From contig CACNFB010000001.1 in assembly GCA_902619665.1 (NCBI GenBank), forward strand, positions 62,001 through 126,000: a stretch of DNA of 64,000 nucleotides, in the 5' to 3' direction. The DNA comes from an uncultured Pelagibacteraceae bacterium (lineage in GTDB: Bacteria > Pseudomonadota > Alphaproteobacteria > Pelagibacterales > Pelagibacteraceae). Under the pieces are notes generated by a model. The model was not told the origin of the DNA and made no database searches. It saw nothing but the letters and a program-made list of their open reading frames with translations. The position numbers were made by a program, and so were the translations under genes. Positions 43,420 to 53,318 of the stretch are shown here, in pieces. The stretch's first letter is position 1, and each line of letters begins with the position of its first letter.

Positions 43420-44457
43420 TTATAATTTACCAATAATATCGGAGTAATTTTTTATTTTTTTTTCCTTTAATATTTTTTTAAGTTCTTTATTAATTTTTAT
43501 TGCAATTTTAGGTCCTCTAAAAACCATGCCTGTGTAAAGTTGAACAAAATTAGCTCCACTCAAAAATTTTTTGTATGCTGTTTGCCCAGAGTCCACACCT
43601 CCCACGCCAATTATTTTTGTTTGTCCATTTAGATTTTTAAAAAAATTATTTATTAATTTATTTGATATATCGTTCAAAGGTTTGCCCGATAAACCACCTT
43701 TCTGAAATTTTTGATGGTCTTTCAGGATATCTCTATTTTGATCGGTAGTATTTGAAACAATTAACGCATTGACTTTATATTGTATCAATATTTTAGATAT
43801 ATCTTTAACAATAGCATTATCAATATCAGGCGAAACTTTTAAAGCGATTGGAATCTTGCTCTTTAATTTTTCTTTTTCGGCAAAAATCTTATCTAATAAA
43901 TTTTCCAATTCATCTATATTGTGAAAATCTCTTAAATTTTCCGTATTAGGTGATGAAATATTAATTGTTATATAATCTGCTAAATTATAAAATTTATTAA
44001 ATCCAATTAGATAGTCTCCTACTCTATCTTTGCTGTCCCAATTTGGCCCTATGTTTACACCAAGTATACCAATCGGTTTATTTTTTTTTATTCTATCACT
44101 TACAGAATCACTGCCTGAGTTGTTAAAACCAAGACGATTTATTAGAGCTTTATCGTCCTCTAGCCTAAAAACTCTTGGTTTTTTGTTTCCATATTGTTTT
44201 AAAGGTGTGACTGTTCCCACCTCAACAAAACCAAAGCCTAAATTAAATAATGAGTTATAAACCTCAGCATCTTTGTCAAAACCAGCAGCAATCCCAATTG
44301 GATTTTTTATCTCTCTCCCAAATAATTCAGATTTTAAACATGAGTCTTCTGAAATTTTTTGTTTTAAAAACAAATTTGTTTTAAGAGCCTTAATAGCTAA
44401 TGTATGTGCCAATTCAGGATCTAATTTAAATATCAATGGTCTAATTTTATCAAACAT
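43420..44457 (-). CDS. pyrD: Dihydroorotate dehydrogenase (quinone), class 2
   Basis: Membrane-associated flavoenzyme of pyrimidine synthesis. N-terminal helices (MFDKIRPLIFKLDPELAHTL) bind the membrane and quinone; NPIGIAAGFDKDAEVYNSLF, FVEVGTVTPLKQYGNKKPR, NISSPNTENLRD (substrate and catalytic Ser region), LIVSNTTDQN and IIGVGGVDSGQTAYK are the FMN-site motifs. 345 residues. Overlaps lysK by one base. Confidence 0.96.
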   Translation of the reverse strand: MFDKIRPLIFKLDPELAHTLAIKALKTNLFLKQKISEDSCLKSELFGREIKNPIGIAAGFDKDAEVYNSLFNLGFGFVEVGTVTPLKQYGNKKPRVFRLEDDKALINRLGFNNSGSDSVSDRIKKNKPIGILGVNIGPNWDSKDRVGDYLIGFNKFYNLADYITINISSPNTENLRDFHNIDELENLLDKIFAEKEKLKSKIPIALKVSPDIDNAIVKDISKILIQYKVNALIVSNTTDQNRDILKDHQKFQKGGLSGKPLNDISNKLINNFFKNLNGQTKIIGVGGVDSGQTAYKKFLSGANFVQLYTGMVFRGPKIAIKINKELKKILKEKKIKNYSDIIGKL

Positions 44458-46025
44458 TAATTTATTTTCTCTTTGATAAGCGAAATCATTTCCTTTCTTC
44501 CAAAAAAACTTATGAAAAATCCTAGCCTAGGACCGTTTTCTACTCCGAAGACTACCTCGTAAATTAATTTAAACCATTCTCTAAGGTTTTCCTTATAACC
44601 ATTATTTTTTCCTACTGTGTAAATTTCTGTTTGTATATCCTCAGGCTTCATATTATCAGAACATTTTTCTAAGTTTGAAATTAAATCTAACAAAGCTTTT
44701 TTTTCTGTAATATTTGGTTTTTTATATTTTTTATTTTGTTTAACGATATCGTTAAAGTATTTGATTGAATATTTTATTAGATTATTAAATATAGGAAAGT
44801 TATCTTTAACAATATCTTTTTTGTAATTTTTTACAAATTTCCAAAGCATTTCTTCGGACGTAGCATTGCTGGTTTCAACTAAATTTAAAAGCATGGAAAA
44901 AGTCATGATGCTATCCTCATAGGGAATTTTGCCATTATGAACATGCCATAAGGGATTGAGCAACAATTCTCGTGCATCCTGTTTTTTACTTTTTTCGATT
45001 AAATCTAAATACTCATCTACTGCCTTTGGCACAATTTCTTTATATAACTTTTTTGCCCTTTTTGGATTCTGATACATAAACAAGGATAAACTTTCTGGTG
45101 AAGCATAATTAAGCCACTCTTCAATAGTTACGCCATTTCCTTTTGACTTTGAAATTTTTTCACCTTTATCATCAAGAAATAGTTCATAGGCAAAACCTGA
45201 GGGATTATTTTTTCCTAAAAGTTTAATTATTTTAGTAGATAGAATTGCACTCTCAATTAAGTCTTTTCCATACATTTCAAAATCAACATCAAGAGTATAC
45301 CATCTCATTGCCCAGTCTACTTTCCATTGAAGTTTGCAGTTACCATCCAAAATACTTATTTCTAATTTCTTTCCATTATTATCAAAAATTAAAGTTGAAT
45401 CTTTTTTATTTATTTCAATGACCGGTATTTCTAAAACTTTGCCCGTTTCATTACATATTGGTAGAAAAGGTGAATATGTTTTTTGTCTTTCTTTGCCTAA
45501 AGTAGGAATAATTATTTTCATTATCCCCTCATAATTATCTAATATTTTTTTTAGAGTTGCATTAAAAAATCCAGATTTATATAAACTAGTTGAGCTCATA
45601 AATTTATATTTAAAATCAAATTTGTCTAAAAAATTTTTTAACATCTCATTATTGTGTTCTCCAAAACTTTTAAATTTTCCGAAGGGGTCTGGAATATCTG
45701 TGAGAGGCATGTGTAAGTTATTTTTAAGAATATCCTTGTTTGGAACATTATCTGGTACTTTTCTTAATCCATCTAAATCATCTGAAAACGTAATTATTTC
45801 TTTTGGTAAATCTGTTAAATAGTTTAAAGCATTAACTACCATGCTCGTTCTTGCAACTTCTCCAAATGTTCCAATATGAGGCAATCCGGAAGGTCCGTAT
45901 CCAGTCTGTAAAATAATCTTTCCTTTTTTGTCTATATATTTCTTTCTTTCTTTAAGAATCTTTTTTGCCTCAACAAATGGCCAGGAGTTTGATTTTTCTA
46001 TATCTTCTTTTTTAATATTTATCAT
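44457..46025 (-). CDS. lysK: Lysyl-tRNA synthetase, class I
   Basis: Class I LysRS, the form used by most archaea and many alphaproteobacteria, with no relation to class II LysS. HIGH equivalent GPSGLPHIGTFGEVART, KMSKS equivalent GEKISKSKGNGVTIEEW, and YTLDVDFEMYGKDLI. 522 residues from the ATG at 46025; a TTG one codon earlier is not needed. No class II lysS in the window. Divergent from trkH. Confidence 0.95.
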   Translation of the reverse strand: MINIKKEDIEKSNSWPFVEAKKILKERKKYIDKKGKIILQTGYGPSGLPHIGTFGEVARTSMVVNALNYLTDLPKEIITFSDDLDGLRKVPDNVPNKDILKNNLHMPLTDIPDPFGKFKSFGEHNNEMLKNFLDKFDFKYKFMSSTSLYKSGFFNATLKKILDNYEGIMKIIIPTLGKERQKTYSPFLPICNETGKVLEIPVIEINKKDSTLIFDNNGKKLEISILDGNCKLQWKVDWAMRWYTLDVDFEMYGKDLIESAILSTKIIKLLGKNNPSGFAYELFLDDKGEKISKSKGNGVTIEEWLNYASPESLSLFMYQNPKRAKKLYKEIVPKAVDEYLDLIEKSKKQDARELLLNPLWHVHNGKIPYEDSIMTFSMLLNLVETSNATSEEMLWKFVKNYKKDIVKDNFPIFNNLIKYSIKYFNDIVKQNKKYKKPNITEKKALLDLISNLEKCSDNMKPEDIQTEIYTVGKNNGYKENLREWFKLIYEVVFGVENGPRLGFFISFFGRKEMISLIKEKIN

Positions 46026-46110
46026 CAATTTAAAATATCTTGTATTTTAAGAACATATTTTATTCATATAATGTTGAAATTTATTTTCCATAAAATAATG
46101 TTCTGTAAAA

Positions 46111-47556
46111 ATGTCCAATTATAAAACAGTATTTTTTACATTAGGGATTTTATTAATAATTTTAGGAGTTGCCATGATTGTCCCTATCTCATTTCAACTA
46201 ATTTATAATGAATTTGATTCTACTTTTATAATATCTGGAATTATAACAATAACTTTCGGTATATTATTTTTTCTTTCTAATATTGATCACTTAAAGTCAA
46301 TTAATACTCAACAAGCTTTTTTACTAACAGCTCTATCTTGGTTGAGTATTGCAATATTTGGTTCTTTGCCATTTTTTTTTTCAGATTTAAATTTGTCTAT
46401 TACTGATTCTTTTTTTGAAAGTATGTCAGGGATAACCACTACAGGTGCCACTATTTTAGAGAATATTGAGAGATCTCCTAAGGGCATACTAATTTGGAGA
46501 GCAATGTTACAATGGTTGGGAGGTATTGGAGTTATCTTAATGGCCATAACTTTGATGCCAATTATGAATATAGGGGGAATGCAGTTACTTAAGGTTGCTT
46601 CTTACGATACATCTGAAAAAATTTTACCTAAATCTAAGGAAGTTTCTTTAAAATTAATAACAGTTTATTTATCTTTAACAGCGCTTTGCTCAGTTTTTTA
46701 TAAAATTTTTGGGATGAATACATTTGACAGTATAACTCATTCAATGACAACAATTGCAACAGGTGGTTTTTCAAATTATGACCAATCAATAGGATATTTT
46801 AATAATTCGAATATAGAAATTATCTCGATTTTATTTATTTTGTTGGGAAGTATACCTTTTATTTTATACATAAAATTTATATCTGGTGAAAAAAGAATTA
46901 TTTTTAAAGATGAACAAGTAAAATTATTTTTAAAGCTAACTTTAGTTTCTATATTAATATTATTTTTTTATTTAATTATAGTTAACAAAAATATTTATGA
47001 AATTCATATTAGATCTGTGATCTTTAACGTAGTCTCGATTTTGACAGGTACTGGATACGTAACTAAAGAATTTGACCAGTGGGGAAACTTTCCTCTAATT
47101 TTTTTTCTTATTTTAATGTTTATTGGAGGCTGTGCAGGATCAACAACATGTGGAATTAAAATATTTAGAGTGCATATACTTTACTATTTTATAAGAAACC
47201 AATTAATGAAAATTATTTATCCAAGAGCAATTATAAAATTAAAATATAATAATAATAAAGTTGAGGATAAGTTAATCGCATCAATAATATCATTTATTTA
47301 TTTATATATATTGATATTTTTTGTTCTAGCATCACTTTTAACTTTAACAGGATTAGATTTTATAACTTCAATTTCTGGGGCAGCGTCATCTCTATCAAAT
47401 GTTGGGCCTGGTTTGGGAAGTGAAATTGGACCAAACAGCAACTATTCAGGCCTACCTGATAAATCTAAGTGGTTATTATCAGTTGGAATGATATTAGGTA
47501 GATTGGAAATTTTTGCATTATTGATAATTTTTTTACCCTCTTTTTGGAGAAGATAA
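46111..47556 (+). CDS. trkH: Potassium uptake protein TrkH
   Basis: K+ channel-like transporter of four P-loop repeats and about ten helices. Selectivity-filter-like stretches: ESMSGITTTGATI, TIATGGFSNYD, STLTGTGYVT-type (ILTGTGYVTKEF) and ISGAASSLSNVGPGLG. FFIGGCAGSTTCGIKIFR-like loop (GGCAGSTTCGIKIF) is diagnostic. 481 residues. Requires cytoplasmic TrkA, which is not nearby. The next gene starts immediately with TTG. Confidence 0.94.
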   Translation: MSNYKTVFFTLGILLIILGVAMIVPISFQLIYNEFDSTFIISGIITITFGILFFLSNIDHLKSINTQQAFLLTALSWLSIAIFGSLPFFFSDLNLSITDSFFESMSGITTTGATILENIERSPKGILIWRAMLQWLGGIGVILMAITLMPIMNIGGMQLLKVASYDTSEKILPKSKEVSLKLITVYLSLTALCSVFYKIFGMNTFDSITHSMTTIATGGFSNYDQSIGYFNNSNIEIISILFILLGSIPFILYIKFISGEKRIIFKDEQVKLFLKLTLVSILILFFYLIIVNKNIYEIHIRSVIFNVVSILTGTGYVTKEFDQWGNFPLIFFLILMFIGGCAGSTTCGIKIFRVHILYYFIRNQLMKIIYPRAIIKLKYNNNKVEDKLIASIISFIYLYILIFFVLASLLTLTGLDFITSISGAASSLSNVGPGLGSEIGPNSNYSGLPDKSKWLLSVGMILGRLEIFALLIIFLPSFWRR

Positions 47557-49017
47557 TTGAATAATAAATTTTTATTTTTTTTTACAGAAAAACCTTTAAA
47601 AATGATAATGTTAGGTTTTTCATCAGGCTTACCTATACTTTTAGTTTTCTCAACTTTGTCAGTTTGGTTAACTGAGGCTGGAGTGGAAAGGAGCACAGTA
47701 ACACTTTTTAGTTGGGCAGGTTTTGCTTATGCTTTTAAATTTTTATGGTCTCCACTTGTCGACAAGGTAACTATTCCAGTTTTTTTAAATTTAGGTCATA
47801 GAAGAAGTTGGTTACTTTTAACTCAATTCTTAATTATATTTTCTTTAGTTTTAACTTCAGTAAACGATCCACAGAATAATATTATTATTACAGCTGTGTG
47901 CATAACGCTTGTTGCATTTTTTAGTGCAACTCAAGATATAATTATCGATGCTTACAGAATTGAGTCTATAGATAAAAAACTACAGGGATCACTATCGTCT
48001 ATGTACATTGCTGGTTACAGAATCGGAATGTTGGTTGGGGGTGCTGGCAGCCTTTGGTTAGCTTCTTATTGGGGAAGCGAAAATTATGAACATGATGTTT
48101 GGAAAAAGGTGTATTTATCCATGTCACTGCTTATGTTCATTGGTGTTATTGCTAATTTAATTTCTAAAGAACCAAAAAGAAAAAGAAATTTTACGAGAAA
48201 AACTAATTTACATGTTAAATTTTTTTTGAGTATAATGATATCTCTATTAATTTTTATATATATTTACTCTTACTTAGATAATCCTTTTTCCGGACCTATG
48301 TTAAGTTTTTTTTACGCAATCTTAAAATTAATTTTTTGTTTTATCTGTAGTGGTTTGTTTCTTTTATTTTTAGTAAAACTAAAATTTCAAAGTAAATCAA
48401 TAATAAAAGAAAGTTACTTTAATCCAATTAAAAATTTTGTAGTCAAATATGGGAAAGTTGCAGTAATAATTTTACTCTTAATTTCACTCTACAGAATGGC
48501 AGATGTTGTAATGGGTGTTATGGCTAATATTTTTTATTTAGAAAAGGGTTATAGTATTAACCAGATCGCTACTTATTCTAAATTTTTTGGTGTTTTCGCT
48601 ACAATAGCTGGTGGATTATTAGGTGGGTATTTTGCAATGAAACATGGAACTATGATCACTTTATTTATTGGTGCTTTAATCGCTTCTCTAAGTAATTTAC
48701 TTTTTGCCTGGTTAGCAACGGCCGAAACCAACATTAAATTTTTAATTTCTGTTATCACGGCTGATAATATATCAAGTGGTTTTGCTGGAGCAGCTTTTGT
48801 TGTATACTTATCTGGTTTAACCTCTTTGAAATTTACAGCTACTCAATACGCACTATTTAGCTCTATAATGTTATTTTTACCAAAATTAATAGCAGGTTAT
48901 TCAGGTTCTTGGGTGGACGTAATTGGTTATCATAACTACTTTGTTGTGACTGCTTTATTAGGTTTGCCTGTGCTTTTTCTAATTGTTTATATTTCAAAGG
49001 TTGCGCCAATAAAATGA
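47557..49017 (+). CDS. ampG: AmpG-like muropeptide permease (MFS)
   Basis: Twelve-helix major-facilitator protein. LGFSSGLPILLVFSTLSVWL and WAGFAYAFKFLWSPLVDKV (residues about 49-66), RRSWLLLTQF, ATQDIIIDAYRIE and MYIAGYRIGMLVGGAG are AmpG hallmarks. It imports anhydro-muropeptides from the periplasm. TTG start adjoining the trkH stop. Overlap of 4 nt with an NlpC/P60 gene that lacks a signal peptide strengthens the recycling role. Confidence 0.9.
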   Translation: MNNKFLFFFTEKPLKMIMLGFSSGLPILLVFSTLSVWLTEAGVERSTVTLFSWAGFAYAFKFLWSPLVDKVTIPVFLNLGHRRSWLLLTQFLIIFSLVLTSVNDPQNNIIITAVCITLVAFFSATQDIIIDAYRIESIDKKLQGSLSSMYIAGYRIGMLVGGAGSLWLASYWGSENYEHDVWKKVYLSMSLLMFIGVIANLISKEPKRKRNFTRKTNLHVKFFLSIMISLLIFIYIYSYLDNPFSGPMLSFFYAILKLIFCFICSGLFLLFLVKLKFQSKSIIKESYFNPIKNFVVKYGKVAVIILLLISLYRMADVVMGVMANIFYLEKGYSINQIATYSKFFGVFATIAGGLLGGYFAMKHGTMITLFIGALIASLSNLLFAWLATAETNIKFLISVITADNISSGFAGAAFVVYLSGLTSLKFTATQYALFSSIMLFLPKLIAGYSGSWVDVIGYHNYFVVTALLGLPVLFLIVYISKVAPIK

Positions 49018-49727
49018 TTAATAATTACCCTGTGATAAATATTTATGAAAAAGGTTCATTTAAATCAAAAATATCATCACAACTTTTATATGGGGAAAAA
49101 TTTAAAATACTAAAGAAAAAAAAAGGGTGGCTTAAAATTAAAACATCATACGATAAATATATTGGATTTATAAAAACCAGAAGATTTATTAAAAATATTA
49201 AAATCACTCACAAAATTTCCTCTTTAAAAGCAAATTTATATTCAAAACCAAAAACAAATTCTAAAATTACGTCTAAACTATCATTTTGCTCACTTATTTG
49301 TGTAACTAATAAAGCAAATAATTTTTATAAGTTTGGAAAATATTGGGTAAAAAAAAATGATGTAATGCCTCTAAGTTATAAGAAAAATACTTTTAAAGAT
49401 ATAAAGATGTTTCTAAATATACCTTATAAATGGGGAGGAAAAAGTTATAAAGGAATAGACTGTTCCGCTTTAGTTCAGCTTTTTTTTAAATTTAATAATT
49501 TATATTGTCCAAGAGATACAAAAGATCAAATAAAATATTTTAAGAAAGTAAATAAAATTAAAAAAAATGCTATAATTTTTTGGAGAGGGCATGTTGCTGT
49601 TTGTTTATCAAAAAAAAATTTAATACATGCTTATGGTCCAAAAAAAAAAGTATTGATCATGGATATAAATAAAACCTTAAAATTAATAGAAAAAACAGCT
49701 AAGTTAAAAGTTATAGGAATAAGATAA
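49014..49727 (+). CDS. NlpC/P60 cysteine peptidase with SH3 domains, cytoplasmic
   Basis: Two N-terminal bacterial SH3-like domains (about 5-58 and 65-118), then an NlpC/P60 domain with catalytic Cys150 in YKGIDCSALVQLF and His193 in WRGHVAVCL. No signal peptide, so it should act in the cytoplasm, like YkfC-type gamma-D-glutamyl-meso-DAP peptidases that trim imported muropeptides. Starts inside the ampG stop codon (ATGA). Very lysine-rich. Function inferred from fold, localisation and neighbour. Confidence 0.88.
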   Translation: MINNYPVINIYEKGSFKSKISSQLLYGEKFKILKKKKGWLKIKTSYDKYIGFIKTRRFIKNIKITHKISSLKANLYSKPKTNSKITSKLSFCSLICVTNKANNFYKFGKYWVKKNDVMPLSYKKNTFKDIKMFLNIPYKWGGKSYKGIDCSALVQLFFKFNNLYCPRDTKDQIKYFKKVNKIKKNAIIFWRGHVAVCLSKKNLIHAYGPKKKVLIMDINKTLKLIEKTAKLKVIGIR

Positions 49728-51248
49728 ATGGATAAATCAGTTTCAGATTTACAAAAAAAATTTGAGGAACTTAAAAAGAAGTATTTTGATAATAAGAACG
49801 ATGAAGTAATTGAGGAATGTAATAATATTTTAAAAAAAAACAAGATTGATGTTTTTTATAATCTTCTTTGTCTGGCTTATAATAATAAAGGGAATTTCTT
49901 AAAAGCAATTGATATTATGAATGAGGCTTTAAAACAAAACCCAAATAATGTAGATTTTTTAAACAACCTGGGAATGAGTTATGCGAATATTTATAAATAT
50001 AAAAAAGCAGAAGAACTTTACAAAAGGGGTTTAAGCATTGATAAAAATAATAACCAAATATTGAACAATTTAGCTAATTTAAAAAAAGAGTTAGATAAAA
50101 CTGATGAAGCTATTGATATATATAATAAAATATTGTCTAAACAACCAAATGCAATAGCTGCAATTTATAATCTTGCAAACTTATACAATACAATGGGTGA
50201 GTTTGAAAAATCTAAAAAATTGTTTTTTGATATTTTAAAACTAAGATCAGATTTGACAGATGCTGATAGAATGATTTCTCAAATGACTAAATATGATAAT
50301 AAGAATCCACATTTTATAAGTATGAAAAACAAATTATCAGACATGAAGCTTACTGATAAGTCTTTAGTGTATTTGCATTTCGCACTTGGTAAAGCATATG
50401 ATGATCAAAAAAAATACGACAAATCTTTTGAAAATTATAAGAAAGCTAATGACATATCAAAAAAACTTAGTAAATATAATTTTGAGATTGATAGAAAAAA
50501 ATTTATTAAAATCAAAGATAAATATAACTCATTAGGAAATATACAACTAAATAAAAATTCTAGAAATTTCCTATTTATCATAGGTATGCCAAGATCTGGT
50601 ACCTCTTTAACAGAACAAATTATTTCATCTCACGAAGATGTATTTGGAGGTGGGGAATTACCATATATAGGTAGAATCTACAAAAATTATTTTGAGTTTA
50701 ATGAAGTCATAAAAACAAAAGACTTATTAAAAAGTGAGAAAGATTATATTGAATTTATATCTAATATAGATGACACAGATAAAGTTTTTACTGATAAAGC
50801 CCCATTAAATTTTTTTTACATAGGTTATATTTTAAAATTTTTACCTAATTCTAAATTTATAAATATCCTAAGAAACCCAGTTGATAATTGTTGGTCATTG
50901 TACAAAAATCATTTCTTATCAAAAATTAATTTTGCTAATGATTTAAATGATTTGGTAGATTATTATAAGTGCTATCAAGACTTAATGAGCCACTGGAGAA
51001 AATTATTTCCAAATCATATTTATGATCTTCATTACGAAAATTTAGTTAACAATACAAAAGTTGAAGTAGAAAAATTATTAAAATTCTGTTCATTAAAATG
51101 GGATGACAAATGTCTAAATCACCAAAAAAATAAAAGGGTTATCAAAACTATAAGCTTTAACCAAGCTAGAAAACCTATATATAAAACATCTTTAAAGTCT
51201 TTTAAAGGTTATGAAAGCCACCTAAGTGTTCTTGAAAAACTAAATTAA
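49728..51248 (+). CDS. TPR-repeat sulfotransferase-family protein
   Basis: N-terminal half (about 5-180) contains at least four TPR repeats (NNLGMSYANIYKYKKAEEL, IYNLANLYNTMGEFEKSK); C-terminal half is a PAPS-dependent sulfotransferase domain with 5'-phosphosulfate loop FIIGMPRSGTSLTEQIISSH near 282-301 and 3'-phosphate-binding LRNPVDNCWSLYKNHF. 506 residues, no signal peptide. Immediately follows NlpC/P60 (ATG next base). Acceptor unknown: could be a glycan, lipid or protein tyrosine. Family is common in marine alphaproteobacteria. Confidence 0.9.
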   Translation: MDKSVSDLQKKFEELKKKYFDNKNDEVIEECNNILKKNKIDVFYNLLCLAYNNKGNFLKAIDIMNEALKQNPNNVDFLNNLGMSYANIYKYKKAEELYKRGLSIDKNNNQILNNLANLKKELDKTDEAIDIYNKILSKQPNAIAAIYNLANLYNTMGEFEKSKKLFFDILKLRSDLTDADRMISQMTKYDNKNPHFISMKNKLSDMKLTDKSLVYLHFALGKAYDDQKKYDKSFENYKKANDISKKLSKYNFEIDRKKFIKIKDKYNSLGNIQLNKNSRNFLFIIGMPRSGTSLTEQIISSHEDVFGGGELPYIGRIYKNYFEFNEVIKTKDLLKSEKDYIEFISNIDDTDKVFTDKAPLNFFYIGYILKFLPNSKFINILRNPVDNCWSLYKNHFLSKINFANDLNDLVDYYKCYQDLMSHWRKLFPNHIYDLHYENLVNNTKVEVEKLLKFCSLKWDDKCLNHQKNKRVIKTISFNQARKPIYKTSLKSFKGYESHLSVLEKLN

Positions 51249-52150
51249 AAAATATCTCTTCCAAAGTTTGGTTTAGATATGTCTTGTTTTAAATCTATTA
51301 TTTGTCTTCTAACTTTTTTAGTATCTTTTAAAATTTTAAGTATGTTTTTATTGTTTTCTTTTTTAATAAGTTTTTTGAGATTATTTAAGTTTTTAATAAA
51401 AATGTTTATAGAGTTCATTATATTATCTTTATTATTGAAGAATATATCCCTCCACATGATTTCATTTGATGCAGCAGTGCGTGAAAAATCTCTTAAACCA
51501 CCAGCGCTATACTTGATAATATTTTTTTTATTTTTTCTTTGAAAATCGGTTGCAGTTTTAACAAGATTGTAAGCAATTAAATGGGGCAAGTGACTTGTTA
51601 CTGAAAATATCTTGTCGTGTTCGACAGCATTCATAAAAATTATTTTTGAACCAAGTTTCTTCCAAAATATTTCTATTTTTTTAAGGTTTTTTTTAGGTTT
51701 ATCATTACCTTTCAAAATTATACACCACTTGTCTTTAAACAAATTTTTATCACCAAACTCTGGTCCACTTACTTCTGACCCAGCAATTGGATGGCTTGGA
51801 ATAAATATTTTTTTTATTTTTTTATTTTTTTTAATTAAATTTTCAATATTCCGTTTGGTTGAGCCTGTATCGGTTATTAAATTTTTTGACGAAATGTATA
51901 TTAGCAACTTTTTAAGCAAATTATTATATTGACTCATATGTGTTGAGAGCACAATCAAATCCATATTGGAAACTTTGCGGTCTATCTTATTAAGAAATTT
52001 AATTTTCTTATCGATTTTTTTTATTAAAGAGATGTTTTTTTTTGATTTTTCAAATACATAAATATTTTTTGAGATTTTTTTGCTTAATGAACCTCTTAGG
52101 ATAGATGAACCTATCAGCCCACAACCAATAATTAATATATTGCTAAACAT
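51245..52150 (-). CDS. tyrC: Prephenate/arogenate dehydrogenase
   Basis: Tyrosine branch: NAD(P)-dependent oxidative decarboxylation. Rossmann motif ILIIGCGLIGSSILRGSL at 5-22, then VLSTHMSQYNNLL, ITDTGSTKRNIE, IPSHPIAGSEVSGPEFG (catalytic His) and VTSHLPHLIAYNLV and AGGLRDFSRTAASNEIMWRD. 301 residues. One base from hisC, the pair commonly found together because HisC also transaminates aromatic precursors. Stop shares TTAA with the convergent TPR gene. Confidence 0.93.
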   Translation of the reverse strand: MFSNILIIGCGLIGSSILRGSLSKKISKNIYVFEKSKKNISLIKKIDKKIKFLNKIDRKVSNMDLIVLSTHMSQYNNLLKKLLIYISSKNLITDTGSTKRNIENLIKKNKKIKKIFIPSHPIAGSEVSGPEFGDKNLFKDKWCIILKGNDKPKKNLKKIEIFWKKLGSKIIFMNAVEHDKIFSVTSHLPHLIAYNLVKTATDFQRKNKKNIIKYSAGGLRDFSRTAASNEIMWRDIFFNNKDNIMNSINIFIKNLNNLKKLIKKENNKNILKILKDTKKVRRQIIDLKQDISKPNFGRDIF

Positions 52151-52151
52151 T

Positions 52152-53225
52152 TTAGAATATTGATTTTACTGTTTTTAGAAAAAAATTATTTTCTTTAGAA
52201 TTTCCTATTGTTACTCTTAATTTATTTTTCATACCGTATACTTCAAGGCTTCTAACAATAATACCTTTTTCTTCAAGTTTTTTTTTGAATTTTTGGGCTG
52301 AAATTTTACACTTATCAAAATTTAATAACAAAAAGTTCGCAGAAACTTTATTTGTATTTATATTATTTTTTTCTAAGTTGCGTTTAAGTTTTTCTGCCCA
52401 TTTTTTATTATGTTTAATTGATTTTGATATAAATATTTTATCTTTAAGTGACTCTATAGCCGATAACTCCCCTATTTTTGTAATATTAAATGGTGGTTTA
52501 ATTTTCATCAAAGCTTTTACTATTTCTTTCGATCCATACCCCCATCCAACTCTTAAGGAGGCTAGTCCATAAATTTTAGAAAAAGTTCTTAAAATAAAAA
52601 CGTTATTTTTGTTTTTAAATAAGTTTAGTCCAGACTTATAATCTTTATTTAACATATATTCTTCATAAGCGTCATCAACAACTAATAGAATATTTGATCT
52701 GAGCCTTTTCCTTAAATTTTTTAATTCTAATGCAGACAAATAGGTTGCTGTTGGATTATTAGGATTTGCTAAAAAAACAATTTTAGTTTTTCGAGTTACT
52801 TTTTTTAATATATTGTCTACTGATACTTTAAAATTTTCTTCATCGGCATAAACAACTTTAGCACCAATTATACCCGAATAAATTCTATACATTAAAAAAC
52901 TATATTTTGGCACAATTACTTCATCTGATTTTGTTAAAAACAATTGACAAATCATTTGAATTATTTCATCTGAACCTGAGCCACAAATTATCTGGTCGAA
53001 ATTACATCTAAATTTTTTTGAAATTTCCTTACGTAAACTTTTAGATTTAGAGTCAGGATACTTAGATAATAAATTAATTTTCGATATTTTTTTTTTTACT
53101 CTCGGTGAGAAACCTAATGCAGATTCATTTGCTGATAATTTAATTACCTTTTTTTTGTTTAAAAGCAATGATCTCCCAGGTTTGTAACTTTTAACTCCAA
53201 TTTTCCTAAATATTACTTTTTGCAT
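52152..53225 (-). CDS. hisC: Histidinol-phosphate aminotransferase
   Basis: PLP aminotransferase fold type I: KLSANESALGFSPRV, CGSGSDEIIQMICQLFL, VFLANPNNPTATYL, cofactor lysine in ILRTFSKIYGLASLRVGWG, and NFLLLNFDK. 357 residues from the ATG at 53225 (MQKVIFRKIGVKSYKPG); an upstream in-frame ATG would add a hydrophobic, unconvincing extension. Serves histidine synthesis and, by position beside tyrC, probably aromatic amino acids too. Divergent from the SAM-II-metX unit. Confidence 0.93.
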   Translation of the reverse strand: MQKVIFRKIGVKSYKPGRSLLLNKKKVIKLSANESALGFSPRVKKKISKINLLSKYPDSKSKSLRKEISKKFRCNFDQIICGSGSDEIIQMICQLFLTKSDEVIVPKYSFLMYRIYSGIIGAKVVYADEENFKVSVDNILKKVTRKTKIVFLANPNNPTATYLSALELKNLRKRLRSNILLVVDDAYEEYMLNKDYKSGLNLFKNKNNVFILRTFSKIYGLASLRVGWGYGSKEIVKALMKIKPPFNITKIGELSAIESLKDKIFISKSIKHNKKWAEKLKRNLEKNNINTNKVSANFLLLNFDKCKISAQKFKKKLEEKGIIVRSLEVYGMKNKLRVTIGNSKENNFFLKTVKSIF

Positions 53226-53286
53226 AATGATATATATAAATAATAATAAAATAATTGAAATAAAATTAAACAACGATCAGTTGTAA

Positions 53287-53313
53287 TTGACATAATTGAT
53301 AACTTACTATAGA
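53287..53313 (+). promoter_or_regulatory. Sigma-70-type promoter of metX
   Basis: TTGACA (53287-53292), 15 nt, TATAGA (53308-53313). Would start transcription around 53319, just before the SAM-II aptamer. Spacer is one or two bases shorter than ideal. Confidence 0.55.
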
Positions 53314-53318
53314 AGATC

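Noticed and set aside
53226-53273. Longer hisC start with a hydrophobic leader
   Set aside because: Cytosolic enzyme family; no signal expected, and ATG at 53225 is adequate.
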